From positions 1 to 63,865 of the IMG/VR virus record IMGVR_UViG_3300031857_000159: a stretch of 63,865 bases of DNA; one strand, 5' to 3'. Made by a program: the position numbers and the translations under genes. This DNA is from a virus. Below the pieces are notes generated by a model. It ran no database searches and was not told the origin of the DNA. It saw only the letters and a list, made by a program, of their open reading frames with translations. Shown piece after piece: positions 26,024 to 36,109 of the stretch; the first letter of the stretch is position 1; each line of letters opens with the position of its first letter.

Positions 26024-29000
26024 TGGAAATTACAAATACGTTTGAAGGTGGTTTAACCAAAGATAGCAATATATTATTGCAACCTAGAGGAACTTACAGG
26101 GACATGAATAATGGAATGTTGGTTTCTTATGATGGCAATGATTATGTTATTGAGTTACCAAAAGGCACAAAAGTAACGTTTACTATTCCGCCGATATATA
26201 ATGCAGTCTATACTTCTAAACAAGCATTACCTTCTGTAATAGGATATATATCATTTATTGATACGCTAGTAGTATTTTCTACAAACGTAGACAGTGGTGG
26301 TTATGGCGAAATAGGTCAAGTAACATTTGATAAAGACGGAATTGGGACTTACGTTCCTTTGTACGGTCATGCAGAATTAAATTTTGGCAGAGAAAATCAA
26401 ATAACAGGATTTACGTTTGAAGAAAACGACAGAATAAAAAGGGTTTATTGGACTGATAATTATAATCAACCGAGAGTATTAAACGTTAAAGACCCTGCTT
26501 TTATTGAAGTAAATTCGGGCGATTTAGATAACGGAGAACAATACATGGTTGTTGGTGGCGCTATTAGCTATAATGATGGTTCAGGTTTAAAAAATTATGG
26601 ACCGGGATTAACAGATACAAACATATTTACAGCAGGAGCAACAACTACTTATACTGTTATTGATGGTAGTCCAAAAGTTTATCAATACATAGATTATAAA
26701 GCTTTAAGTTGGTACCCTGACAGAATAAATCCTGAAATAGATTTTAATAAATATGTACCGGGAACTCTTTATGGAGGTTCTAAATCTTATTTTGTAAGAT
26801 TAAGTATAGAAAGTCAAGGACTTAAAACATCATGGAGTTACGGTTCGTTTCCTATAAATGTTTATAGCATCAATTCTTTTGGTAGCTATAACTTAGTTCA
26901 AGGGACTGGCGCAGGAGGTGTATTAACGGCTACTACGGTAGGTGTAGAATTAAAAATTTCAGGATTAGACACGTCTTATTTTGACACTATTGAAGTTGCT
27001 GTTGCTGAATACGATCAAGCATATAACGTTTTAAGGTCAGCTAATATATTTGCTACTGAAAAAATAACAAGCGACACGATGTATATTCAACATATCCGAG
27101 AGGGTGGTACTGAATTATCGTTAAATGAATTGACATTATTTCCTGCAAGTATATTAAGAGCAAAAGATATTACTACTAATAAAAACTTTAATGTAATTGG
27201 AAACATTACTGAAAGAGGAGAGTTGGAAAAGTTTGATAAAGCATCTGTAACAATAAACGATTTAAGCTATTTAGTTCCTGCTGATTATTGGTGGGATGTT
27301 ACTGTTGCGCCTCCAACTTCTCCTATGAACGCAGGTTTACCTGCGCAACCTTCTACTGGAGTAGCGTCAGGTCTTCTTTTTATTGATGGTCACTATTTAG
27401 TTACGGGAGGCGTAGTGAATTATGGCGGTACAAATTATGGCGATTCACAGCCTCAAAACACTTTTCAAACAACAACCGCGTTAGGTGTAGCTTATACTAT
27501 TGTTTCAGGAACTCCATCAGTAAGGGCTTGTATAAGAACTAAAAGATATAAAACGTTTGCGGGTGTTGACAAATGGAAATCCATACCCTTAAACGATGAT
27601 TATTTTGATTATCGGGGAATGGCATCTACTCAATATTTAAGACAATATTGGAGTAATGAAACGTATAGATTTGCAGTAGTCCCTTACGATAAAAAAGGCG
27701 ACCCAATGTACGCAAGATGGTTAGGGGATTGGCAAGTTCAATCTTTAGCTGACAAAGGTGGTCCTATGAAGTATAACGCATATCAAAATCACTCTTTAAG
27801 AATCAATGGAATTAGGATAAGCGGATTAACATTTGCTCCTGAAGACATTGACAAGATGAGTGGATTTAGTATAATGAGAGCTCCAAGAGATAAACAATAT
27901 CAAGCGCAAGGTATTTTATTTCAAACTTGCGGAACATCAATTTCTCCAAATGGAACTATACAGCAATTACCGTTAGCTACATTAGAATCTTCTGCTGAAT
28001 ACATGGCAAATCCTTCGGGCTACATATATAAGAATGTAATGAATTGGCATAGTCCTGATGCTGTTTTTGATTATTACGCTTTATCCTCTGGAAAGTTTTT
28101 ACAGGGCGATTGTTTTGTAAAAATACCGAATAACGCAACAGTAGCTTCTTTGTATAGTCAAAATGGGGTTGATGAATATAATTCTAAGTGGTACGAATAT
28201 CAAGGAGCAACACTTCAGCAATTTACTATAAACAAAATACAAGGAGTAAATCCGGGAGGTAGCATAAATAGCTTTTATGTAGGAACTACTTTTGATAATA
28301 ATTTAACCGAAATAAATGGGGCATATCCTGTTTCTAATGGAGAAAAGTCCGTTGGCTGTAAGACGTTTGTATTAGAACTCAATGGAAATCCAAATTTTCC
28401 AAACGGAAACTTAATGGGTGATTATGCTGAAAAGAGTGAAACAGCTAAACCGTTAATGAATTTTTATACTCCAAAAACAAATTTATACGGCGGAACATCG
28501 CCAAGCGCTCTTGCTAACACTATTTATATCCCAACAGGACACTATCAAAAAATAGATAGTTCTGTTAAGGCTGATACGTTTAATGGAACTAATTATGTGT
28601 TTAATGAGATAGATGTTTTTGGAGGGGATTCGTTTTTAGGAATTTTTAGTATAGGTAAGTCTTTGTATGATAATGTTCAATATCCTAAGGCACTTATTCC
28701 TCCTCCATTTGGTACTTTTTCTTATGGTATATTTTTTCCAATAGAATCTAATGTAAATCATTATTTAAGACAAGGATTAAATATTCAGCAATTCGGAATG
28801 CACAATAATCCTTCAGGAGTTTATTATAACAATAGTGGAAGTACAAATCCAGAACAATTTTTAGTAAACGGTGGTTATACTTCAGATGGCGTTGTTGCGT
28901 ATCCTGCGTTACCCGTGACCCCGTTAACAGATAAATTTCCTTATAGAGTAAGATGGGCAGGACCAAAAGTATTAGGGGAAACAATAGATACATTTAGAAC

Positions 29001-30198
29001 GTTTCCGCAAAATCAATTTAGAGATTTAGATGGAAACAAAGGACAAATAAATAACGTTCGTAATAGGGACGGTAAAGTGTTTTTTTGGCAAGACAATTCG
29101 GTAGGTTATTTGCCTATGCTTGAAAGACAATTAATAGGTGGTAGTGTAGGGGAAGCTACTCAATTAGGCGTAAGTGGAGTTATTGATAGATTTGATAACT
29201 TTAATACGTTTTTTGGAAATCAGCACAAGTTTGGATTAATAGAAACTGAATACGGATTTGCGTGGTTTGATTTTAGAAGAAAAGCGTTTTTAGTAATGAC
29301 TGTTGGCGGAGGAATACAAGAAGTATCTTTTGTGAAAGGATTAAGAACATTCTTTAATAATCCGCAATTGTTTTATGCAAGCCAACTAAATAATACTTAC
29401 GAATTAAAGAATAATGATACGCCGTTAATGGGTATAGGTATTTCGGGTGTATATGATCCGAATTACAAAATGACCTATATGAATTTCAAATGGGCTGAAG
29501 GAGAGGATGAAGAGCCTAAATATTGGAAAAACTTAACAATAGGTTATCATCACTCAAGAAATGTATTTGTAGGTTTCTTTGATATAAAAGGAGCTGTATG
29601 GCAGAATCACAATAATTTAGTTGTAGCTAATAAAGATATACAATCTGATTTAATAGTTGCGGATACACAGTATTTAATAGGTAGCAATGTTACTAAAAAC
29701 AATATAGAATATGTTTGTATAAAAGACTTTACTACGAGTATTCCTGTTGCCGCAAATCAACAACCTGATTATGTTGGAAGTATTTATTGGGCTAAAACAA
29801 CTCAATCAAACGAAACTCATTTGTTATTTTCAACAACTAACTTTGCTAAGTTTTTTGGACAAGTTTACAATCACGATATAGAATTGATTGTTAATCCAAA
29901 AACAGGTAAACCATTTACTGTTGATAACTTTCGTCAAAAAACAAATGAGTACAATTACGATATAATAGAATGTACTACTGACGATGACAATGTTGCGGAA
30001 TTAACTGATAATAAATGGTACAGATATATTGATAAAAGTTGGAACAGTAGTGCGCCTTTGGGTAGCAAGGGAAGGTTAGTAGATTTTTATTTAAAAGTAA
30101 AATTAACGTTTAAAAATTATACAAATAATCCAACAAATAGTCGTAACTTGCAAAAGGTGTTTGAATATATAACTTCAGTATTTAGAGTAAAAAAATAA
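26023..30198 (+). CDS. Large tail/stabilisation protein
   Basis: A 1391-residue, mostly beta-structured protein beginning E-I-T-N-T-F-E-G-G-L-T-K-D, followed by L-L-Q-P-R-G-T-Y-R-D-M-N-N-G; this G-G-L-x-x-D start is typical of phage stabilisation/tail-hub proteins of podoviruses and crAss-like phages. The sequence up to about 330 looks beta-propeller-like. Three small modules at about 166-226, 450-503 and 1210-1255 share the pattern seen in the 12736 and 24032 connectors. It is likely the main tail tube or hub component. Confidence 0.6.
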   Translation: MEITNTFEGGLTKDSNILLQPRGTYRDMNNGMLVSYDGNDYVIELPKGTKVTFTIPPIYNAVYTSKQALPSVIGYISFIDTLVVFSTNVDSGGYGEIGQVTFDKDGIGTYVPLYGHAELNFGRENQITGFTFEENDRIKRVYWTDNYNQPRVLNVKDPAFIEVNSGDLDNGEQYMVVGGAISYNDGSGLKNYGPGLTDTNIFTAGATTTYTVIDGSPKVYQYIDYKALSWYPDRINPEIDFNKYVPGTLYGGSKSYFVRLSIESQGLKTSWSYGSFPINVYSINSFGSYNLVQGTGAGGVLTATTVGVELKISGLDTSYFDTIEVAVAEYDQAYNVLRSANIFATEKITSDTMYIQHIREGGTELSLNELTLFPASILRAKDITTNKNFNVIGNITERGELEKFDKASVTINDLSYLVPADYWWDVTVAPPTSPMNAGLPAQPSTGVASGLLFIDGHYLVTGGVVNYGGTNYGDSQPQNTFQTTTALGVAYTIVSGTPSVRACIRTKRYKTFAGVDKWKSIPLNDDYFDYRGMASTQYLRQYWSNETYRFAVVPYDKKGDPMYARWLGDWQVQSLADKGGPMKYNAYQNHSLRINGIRISGLTFAPEDIDKMSGFSIMRAPRDKQYQAQGILFQTCGTSISPNGTIQQLPLATLESSAEYMANPSGYIYKNVMNWHSPDAVFDYYALSSGKFLQGDCFVKIPNNATVASLYSQNGVDEYNSKWYEYQGATLQQFTINKIQGVNPGGSINSFYVGTTFDNNLTEINGAYPVSNGEKSVGCKTFVLELNGNPNFPNGNLMGDYAEKSETAKPLMNFYTPKTNLYGGTSPSALANTIYIPTGHYQKIDSSVKADTFNGTNYVFNEIDVFGGDSFLGIFSIGKSLYDNVQYPKALIPPPFGTFSYGIFFPIESNVNHYLRQGLNIQQFGMHNNPSGVYYNNSGSTNPEQFLVNGGYTSDGVVAYPALPVTPLTDKFPYRVRWAGPKVLGETIDTFRTFPQNQFRDLDGNKGQINNVRNRDGKVFFWQDNSVGYLPMLERQLIGGSVGEATQLGVSGVIDRFDNFNTFFGNQHKFGLIETEYGFAWFDFRRKAFLVMTVGGGIQEVSFVKGLRTFFNNPQLFYASQLNNTYELKNNDTPLMGIGISGVYDPNYKMTYMNFKWAEGEDEEPKYWKNLTIGYHHSRNVFVGFFDIKGAVWQNHNNLVVANKDIQSDLIVADTQYLIGSNVTKNNIEYVCIKDFTTSIPVAANQQPDYVGSIYWAKTTQSNETHLLFSTTNFAKFFGQVYNHDIELIVNPKTGKPFTVDNFRQKTNEYNYDIIECTTDDDNVAELTDNKWYRYIDKSWNSSAPLGSKGRLVDFYLKVKLTFKNYTNNPTNSRNLQKVFEYITSVFRVKK

Positions 30199-30202
30199 TA
30201 AT

Positions 30203-32854
30203 ATGAAATCAGAATTATTAAGAAGAGCGTTAATGTCTAAAATGGCAAATGGCGGTAATGTAGGTGGGGATAATCCTAATGCCGATGTAAATTTTTTTAC
30301 GCAACAGAAAATGACGCCTCAACAATGGGTTGATTATGCGAAAAAACAAGGATGGGAATTGTTTGAATCTAAACTTAGCGCCCCAATGGAAGAACAAATT
30401 AAAAGAGGTAAATATTTTGAATATGTTAATCCAAAAGAATATACAAGAATGCCTGATGGTCGACTTGTTAAAATTTCAGATGTCGGAAAAACTACTGTTG
30501 ATTACAAAGGTGATTCAACTTATAAACCTATTATATCTTACGGCTATAAAGATACAGATATAAAAGATAAAACAATTGAGAGTAAGCCTAAAGGTTCGGC
30601 AGTTGTACTGTCAAAAAAGCCCGATATATATTTTTCTGAAAAAAATCCAAATGTTACAACTTTTGTAAAAAAAGGAGATTTTGGTCAAATGGATACAAAA
30701 ATTTATAAAGACAATAAAACTGGAAAAGAAATAGATGTGTATAAATCATATTCAGAAGGTGGAAAATACAATCCTGTTTTTATTGAAGAACAACAACCTA
30801 CTGTTCAGTCTAAAATGGCTATTGGTGGCAATGTAGGAATGGAAGGTAATTTAGGTGGTGATGATAAAGACAAACCAAGAACAAGAAAAATTGGTCAATC
30901 AGGAGTTGATTTAACTGCTGATATTATCATTAATAAAGACCCAAGCCAAATACCAAAAGATGTTAATTATGGAGGGTGGAATGCTTTTCAAAGTTTTGTA
31001 AAAAAACAAACATTAGATGGTGAACCATTTGTAGGGAATCCAAGACTAAATACAACTGAAGGCAAGCAGTTAGGTCAAAACATGATTGATACTTTTAATA
31101 GTTCTGATTATGTTAAAAAATTTCCTCAAAACAAAATAACTCCAGAACAAGTTCAAGCTGTTCAGCAATATCATAAATTAGCTGATCCAAACGTTCAGAC
31201 AGAGGGGTGGTTTGGTAGCCAAACATCAAGAATGAGGTATCCTCAAGCTACTGTATATTATATGGAAGATAAGGATAAAAATATTATAAGCAAAGAAGGT
31301 TATGTTCCTGTTACGTGGGGAAATAAACAATATGTTACGCCTGCGTCTTCAACTGGAAATGTTCAAGCTTATGAACTTTACGACCCAAAGAAACACGCTA
31401 ATTTATTGCAAAAACCTATTGGGTCAGCATATCAGTCATACGCCAATGTTTATAACCAATTTGTTCCTAAACAAAACGCTTCTGTTCAACCTAAAAATAA
31501 AGGTGGGGTAATTAATAAATATCAAAACGGTACAACTAAAGACGGTGTAGGTGAAAGCAAACCTGATTTAGCAGGAATATCGTCATTAGGGGGTGAACTA
31601 ATTGGTACAGGTATTGATGCTTATGATAGAAGAGAAGGAAGAAGTTCTATTGCGGGTCAATCTGCTTCAGGTTTTTATAAAGGAGCTGGAAAAGGTGCGG
31701 CTTTTGGTATGAAATTAGGTGGACCAAAAGGGGCAGCTATTGGTGCTGCCGTTGGGGGATTATATGGCGGAATAAGTGGTGCCATGTCAGGCAAAAAAGA
31801 AAAAGAAGAGCGTTTAGGTGCTGTAAAACAAGAAGCTTACGCGAAAGCAACAGGGGCTCAAGAATCAATGAATCCAAATAGAGGTCCTGTTAAATTAGAA
31901 TCATATAATGAACAAGATACTAAAACCGGATTAGCTGGATTATTCGCAAAAGGCGGAACCATTAAAGGCGAAGGCACAGGAACTTCTGATAGCATAGTTA
32001 CTGATATAAACAAAAGAGGTATTCCTGAAGGTAGTTTTATTACTCCTGCTAAGAATAATGAAATGGCAAAAGGAATTAGAAGAATAATATTAGGACAAAA
32101 TCCTGATAAAGTTGCTGAATTTAAAAAAGGAGGTACTACTAACTCTGATAAAGTTGCTGTAAGTAATGGCGAACATTTGTTTACTCCTGCTGAAAAAGAA
32201 AAAATCATTAAGTATTTAGGAAAAGAAATATTAGAAAAGTTAGCTCCTGAAGCCGAAGAAAATGAAATGGAAAAGAAAAAAGGTGGCATGATTAAACGCG
32301 CCGATGGTTCCTATTCAAAAAGAGGATTATGGGATAACATTAGAGCAAATACAGGTAGTGGTAAAAAACCAACTGCTGAAATGCTTAAACAAGAAAGAAA
32401 AATTGTTGCTGAAAAAGCAAAAGGTGGTTACGTAGTAAAAAGGTCAAGTGAAAGAAAAGGTAAAACTCACGTAGTAACTGGACCTGACGGAACTAAAAAA
32501 TACTTTGGAGATTCTAATTTAGGACAACATCCTAATGACCCTGCAAGAAAAAAAGCTTTTTATGCAAGACACGAAAAGAATTTGAAAAAAAATCCGTACT
32601 TTAGAGCATTCGCAAGAGAAACATGGGCAGAAGGCGGAACGGTAGGAAGTAAGATGAATAAAGCAAAAGGTGGCGAATTAACGAAGTCAAAAGCAAAAGA
32701 AATATTACACGATAAATCTGTTCACGGAAAGCCACTGACTGACAAGCAAAGAAAGTACATGGGCTATGTAGCAGGAGGCAAAAAGAACATGGGCGGTATT
32801 GTAGGAAAATACGCTATGGGAGGAAATGTAAACAGAGATTGGGATTGGGGTTAA
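30203..32854 (+). CDS. Internal virion protein with repeated Lys-Gly-Gly motifs
   Basis: An 883-residue basic protein with at least ten short repeats of the type [MAK]-x-x-G-G-[NTGY]-[VI] (e.g. near residues 13, 208, 434, 583, 647, 693, 735, 812). A glycine-zipper segment near 495-530 (G-A-A-F-G-M-K-L-G-G-P-K-G-A-A-I-G-A) could form a membrane pore. The last 130 residues include a domain with G-D-S-N-L-G-Q-H-P-N-D-P-A-R and Y-A-R-H-E-K-N. Likely packaged and ejected or lining the capsid; inferred from position and composition. Confidence 0.5.
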   Translation: MKSELLRRALMSKMANGGNVGGDNPNADVNFFTQQKMTPQQWVDYAKKQGWELFESKLSAPMEEQIKRGKYFEYVNPKEYTRMPDGRLVKISDVGKTTVDYKGDSTYKPIISYGYKDTDIKDKTIESKPKGSAVVLSKKPDIYFSEKNPNVTTFVKKGDFGQMDTKIYKDNKTGKEIDVYKSYSEGGKYNPVFIEEQQPTVQSKMAIGGNVGMEGNLGGDDKDKPRTRKIGQSGVDLTADIIINKDPSQIPKDVNYGGWNAFQSFVKKQTLDGEPFVGNPRLNTTEGKQLGQNMIDTFNSSDYVKKFPQNKITPEQVQAVQQYHKLADPNVQTEGWFGSQTSRMRYPQATVYYMEDKDKNIISKEGYVPVTWGNKQYVTPASSTGNVQAYELYDPKKHANLLQKPIGSAYQSYANVYNQFVPKQNASVQPKNKGGVINKYQNGTTKDGVGESKPDLAGISSLGGELIGTGIDAYDRREGRSSIAGQSASGFYKGAGKGAAFGMKLGGPKGAAIGAAVGGLYGGISGAMSGKKEKEERLGAVKQEAYAKATGAQESMNPNRGPVKLESYNEQDTKTGLAGLFAKGGTIKGEGTGTSDSIVTDINKRGIPEGSFITPAKNNEMAKGIRRIILGQNPDKVAEFKKGGTTNSDKVAVSNGEHLFTPAEKEKIIKYLGKEILEKLAPEAEENEMEKKKGGMIKRADGSYSKRGLWDNIRANTGSGKKPTAEMLKQERKIVAEKAKGGYVVKRSSERKGKTHVVTGPDGTKKYFGDSNLGQHPNDPARKKAFYARHEKNLKKNPYFRAFARETWAEGGTVGSKMNKAKGGELTKSKAKEILHDKSVHGKPLTDKQRKYMGYVAGGKKNMGGIVGKYAMGGNVNRDWDWG

Positions 32855-32871
32855 TATAAAAACATTATACC

Positions 32872-33783
32872 ATGAAAGAGAAAAGAAGAATAACATCGGA
32901 CGGTTACTTTGAAGTAAGTAAAGATGGCGGTAAGAGTTATGAAAAAACAACAATGAAGCCTACGCGTCAAGAAGTTTCAGAATGGAGTAATATGCAAAGC
33001 TTTAAAGACGGAGGAACTCCTAAGTCTAAAAAAGGAGGCGTAAGAGAAAAATATTATTTCGATAATATGATACCAAAAGAAGTTACTTTGCCTGTTGGGG
33101 GTACAGATTTTTCAAAAATGTTTGAAAAAACTTCTAAGCCAAATAATCTTGAAGACATGGATGTTAAAGACACTGAACTACCAAGTTTAACTTCTTTATA
33201 TCCTAAAAAACCTGTTGCGGAAAGAAAATACGGATCAGGATTAGAAACCTTATTAGGTGCAGCGCAAGCAGGTTATGGCTTACAGCAATTAATGAAAGAT
33301 AAACGACCTGTTGGTGAAATTGACCCTACGTTTAGCAGATTAACGGATGAGGCTGTTGCTGCTTCAAGATACGGATTTACTCCTGAACAAAGAGCAGCAT
33401 TAAATCAAGATATAGTAAACGCAAGAATAGCTCAACAGGCTCAAATTAATCAATTAGCAGGTGGTAGCGCAGGTGTTGGATTAGCAAATGTAAGAGCAGC
33501 ATTGAACGAAGAATTAATGAATAAATACAAGCTTGCGTCGGAAGACGAACAAAGACGTATGCAAAAAGCACAACAAGCGGCAGGATTATCGGCGTATAAG
33601 GCACAAATGAGTAGAGGGTTATTTCATGACAAAATGAATGAATTTATGCAGAAACAACAAGCTGGTGCCGAGTTATTAGGCGCAGGTATTCAAAATGTTG
33701 TTGGAGCAAGAAGATACCAACGTGAAAGAGAAGCACAGGATCAGATAAATAAAATGATGTACGGAAATTCATATTTAGGATAA
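32872..33783 (+). CDS. Internal virion protein
   Basis: A 303-residue protein: charged N-terminus with two G-G-x motifs like those in the 30203 protein (D-G-G-T near 47, K-G-G-V near 55), then from about 150 a long Gln/Ala-rich helical region, ending in a tail with Q-I-N-K-M-M. The composition is that of internal (ejection) proteins of podoviruses. It lies just before the homing endonuclease. Confidence 0.5.
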   Translation: MKEKRRITSDGYFEVSKDGGKSYEKTTMKPTRQEVSEWSNMQSFKDGGTPKSKKGGVREKYYFDNMIPKEVTLPVGGTDFSKMFEKTSKPNNLEDMDVKDTELPSLTSLYPKKPVAERKYGSGLETLLGAAQAGYGLQQLMKDKRPVGEIDPTFSRLTDEAVAASRYGFTPEQRAALNQDIVNARIAQQAQINQLAGGSAGVGLANVRAALNEELMNKYKLASEDEQRRMQKAQQAAGLSAYKAQMSRGLFHDKMNEFMQKQQAGAELLGAGIQNVVGARRYQREREAQDQINKMMYGNSYLG

Positions 33784-33787
33784 TATT

Positions 33788-34636
33788 ATGGCAGAATTTG
33801 GAATCAGACGGGGCTTGGTTATAGACGAATCTATTGAGGATTTTCTTAATATTTCTTGTATTTATAAAATTATTAATCCTTCAAACAAAATATATATTGG
33901 TCAAACTATAAATCTTAAAAAAAGAATAGATAAATATAATAGATTAAATTGCAAATGTCAATCAAGATTGTATAATTCATTTAAAAAATATGGATTAGAA
34001 AATCATAAAATATACTTAGTGACAAAATGTGATATTGACAAAATGAATGAAACGGAAAGATATTATCAAGAATTTTATGATGTAATTGGGAAAAGCGGAT
34101 TGAATTGTAAATTAACATCTACAAAAGATAAAAAATTAATTCATAGCGAAGAAACAAGAAAAAAAATGTCTGAAAAGTCAAAAGGAAGAAAAGACGCAAA
34201 AGAAGAAATAGAAAGAAAAAGATTATTTCAAACAGGGAGAAAAATGCCAAGAGAAGGGGTATTAAAAAGCGTAGAAAAAAGAAAAGGATTTAAGCATTCA
34301 GAAAAAACAAAACAAAAGTTAAGAGAAATATCTTTGAGGGATAGAGATAAAATATCTAATAGGATGAAAGGTAAAAAACTTTCTGAAGAAACAAAATTAA
34401 AAATATCTATTTCTCAAAAAGGTAAAAAAAGAAATTATTCATTTTATAAAGATAAAAATATTTTGCGTAAAAGAGTTTTATCTAATCCGCAAACAAAATT
34501 AGTTGTAAATTTAGAAAGTGGAATTTTTTATGATTGCACAAGAGATTCTTCTATTGCTTATGGAGTTAATTATAGCTATTTAATTCAGCAATTAAATGGA
34601 AGTAAAAAAAATAAAACATCATTAATGTATATATAA
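33788..34636 (+). CDS. GIY-YIG homing endonuclease with NUMOD3 repeats
   Basis: A 282-residue nuclease. The GIY-YIG domain (about 23-105) shows C-I-Y-K-I at 24-28, Y-I-G-Q-T at 36-40, Arg46, and the catalytic Glu90 in N-E-T-E-R-Y-Y. Three NUMOD3-like DNA-binding helices follow (about 119-135, 170-183, 199-213), then a C-terminal IENR1-like segment. Its first ten residues (M-A-E-F-G-I-R-R-G-L) copy the start of the next gene (M-A-E-Y-G-T-R-R-G-L). It is therefore an in-frame intruder at the 5' end of a structural gene. AT-rich codon use. Confidence 0.9.
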   Translation: MAEFGIRRGLVIDESIEDFLNISCIYKIINPSNKIYIGQTINLKKRIDKYNRLNCKCQSRLYNSFKKYGLENHKIYLVTKCDIDKMNETERYYQEFYDVIGKSGLNCKLTSTKDKKLIHSEETRKKMSEKSKGRKDAKEEIERKRLFQTGRKMPREGVLKSVEKRKGFKHSEKTKQKLREISLRDRDKISNRMKGKKLSEETKLKISISQKGKKRNYSFYKDKNILRKRVLSNPQTKLVVNLESGIFYDCTRDSSIAYGVNYSYLIQQLNGSKKNKTSLMYI

Positions 34637-34637
34637 T

Positions 34638-36107
34638 ATGGCAGAATATGGAACCCGGCGCGGATTAGCCCAATCATTCGGTTTTGACCAAGCGACGGCA
34701 GATTTAGCAAGACAGCAAGACCAAATGCGTCAAGCTAAGATTTATGCTGAAAATAAGGCTAAAATGTTGGCAGAAGATTTTGATTATAACAGCGCTATAA
34801 ACGCGTGGGATAATACTGCTATTAAAGAATACGCTCAAGGCAAAATAAAAGAGTTAGGGGCTTTTGTAAGAGAGAATCCTGACTACTTATATAATGTAGA
34901 TAAAAGAATCGCTTACAATAACATTAAAAGAGAATTAAAAGATAGTAAACCTTTAATGGAAGGCTTACAGGTTGATGCTAACGTTAAGGAAATGGAAAAA
35001 TGGAAAAATGATCCTAAGAACGCTCCCTTGTTAGATACGCCTGAATTTCAAAAAACATTACAAGACTATCAAAATTACGTTAAGACAGGTAGTACGGACG
35101 GAAATACTGCTAACAGAAAATTGTTCACATTCTATCCTCCTGAAGAAAGGATGGATACATGGGGAGAATTAAATAAAATTGCAAAAGCAACACAATTAAA
35201 GGGAGAAAGCGCTTCTTATTTAAGAGGAACAAAAACAACTAAAAAATTTGTTACCGAAGCCGATAAGTTAGATCAAGCAAGGTTAGCATTATCAAACTTA
35301 AATTTAAGAAGAGGATTAGAGCATGAGTATAATAAGTATTTAGAAAGTGGCGTTCCTGAAGGTCAGAAGCCATTGACGTTAGAAAGATATGTTTACGCTA
35401 ATATGAAAAACTTATTCCCTAACGATGAATATCGTGATACTCATTTCCAAGTAAAAGAAGAAAGAGAGCCAAGAACGACAGGTGATGGAACCAAAAAAGC
35501 GGATAATTTAGGGCTTTATACTAATATTGTAGATGTAGCAACATTAAATCCGGGTAAACCTGTTCAAGCAAATCCTAAAGGCGCAAGAGGTATAATTGCT
35601 GGCGCAGATCAATCAATTGATATAGGAAATGGATTTTTCAAAACTCCTGATGGTAAATATATTCCTATGAATAATTTATCTACTTCTAATTTTAGAACAA
35701 ATAAATCGGAAATTATTTACGACCCTGCAAGAAAACAACACTATATATCAGCTGATGTTACGCTAAATGAAAATGATGCCGAAAACGCGTTTCAAGAAAT
35801 TAAACCTGTTGACACTCCTTTTGTTCATTGGTTTTGGTTAGATGAAACTAATATAGATCCTGAATATCAAGACAATATATCTTTACAAGGAACAGATGTA
35901 AATTTTAAAGTTTACTTCCCTATTCAAAAAGAAAATACAAGTTTAGCCGCAGCATATAATCACGAAGCTGGTCAAACATTGGAAAAGTCTGATACTAATC
36001 AGCCAAGTCAAGTGTATAGTAGAAGTCAATTAAAATCACAAGGGTACACGGACGCTCAAATAGATGATTTTAAAAAGAATTATAATGCTAATGTAACTGA
36101 AGATTGA
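34638..36107 (+). CDS. Internal virion protein, 5' end duplicated by homing endonuclease
   Basis: A 489-residue protein with a helical N-terminal half (Q-D-Q-M-R-Q-A-K-I-Y-A-E-N-K-A-K) and a mixed C-terminal half. The start ATGGCAGAAT is shared with the upstream endonuclease, while codons 6-8 and following use GC-rich synonymous or near-synonymous codons (ACC CGG CGC GGA), unlike the AT-rich rest. Structural role inferred from neighbours. It overlaps the spurious TTG of the next frame but the next ATG is at 36110. Confidence 0.55.
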   Translation: MAEYGTRRGLAQSFGFDQATADLARQQDQMRQAKIYAENKAKMLAEDFDYNSAINAWDNTAIKEYAQGKIKELGAFVRENPDYLYNVDKRIAYNNIKRELKDSKPLMEGLQVDANVKEMEKWKNDPKNAPLLDTPEFQKTLQDYQNYVKTGSTDGNTANRKLFTFYPPEERMDTWGELNKIAKATQLKGESASYLRGTKTTKKFVTEADKLDQARLALSNLNLRRGLEHEYNKYLESGVPEGQKPLTLERYVYANMKNLFPNDEYRDTHFQVKEEREPRTTGDGTKKADNLGLYTNIVDVATLNPGKPVQANPKGARGIIAGADQSIDIGNGFFKTPDGKYIPMNNLSTSNFRTNKSEIIYDPARKQHYISADVTLNENDAENAFQEIKPVDTPFVHWFWLDETNIDPEYQDNISLQGTDVNFKVYFPIQKENTSLAAAYNHEAGQTLEKSDTNQPSQVYSRSQLKSQGYTDAQIDDFKKNYNANVTED

Positions 36108-36109
36108 TT

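Noticed and set aside
33788-34636. Group I intron around the GIY-YIG gene
   Set aside because: The gene starts in frame with a copied start and is followed directly by the next ATG with only 1 bp between; there is no room for intron core elements and the downstream gene has its own start.
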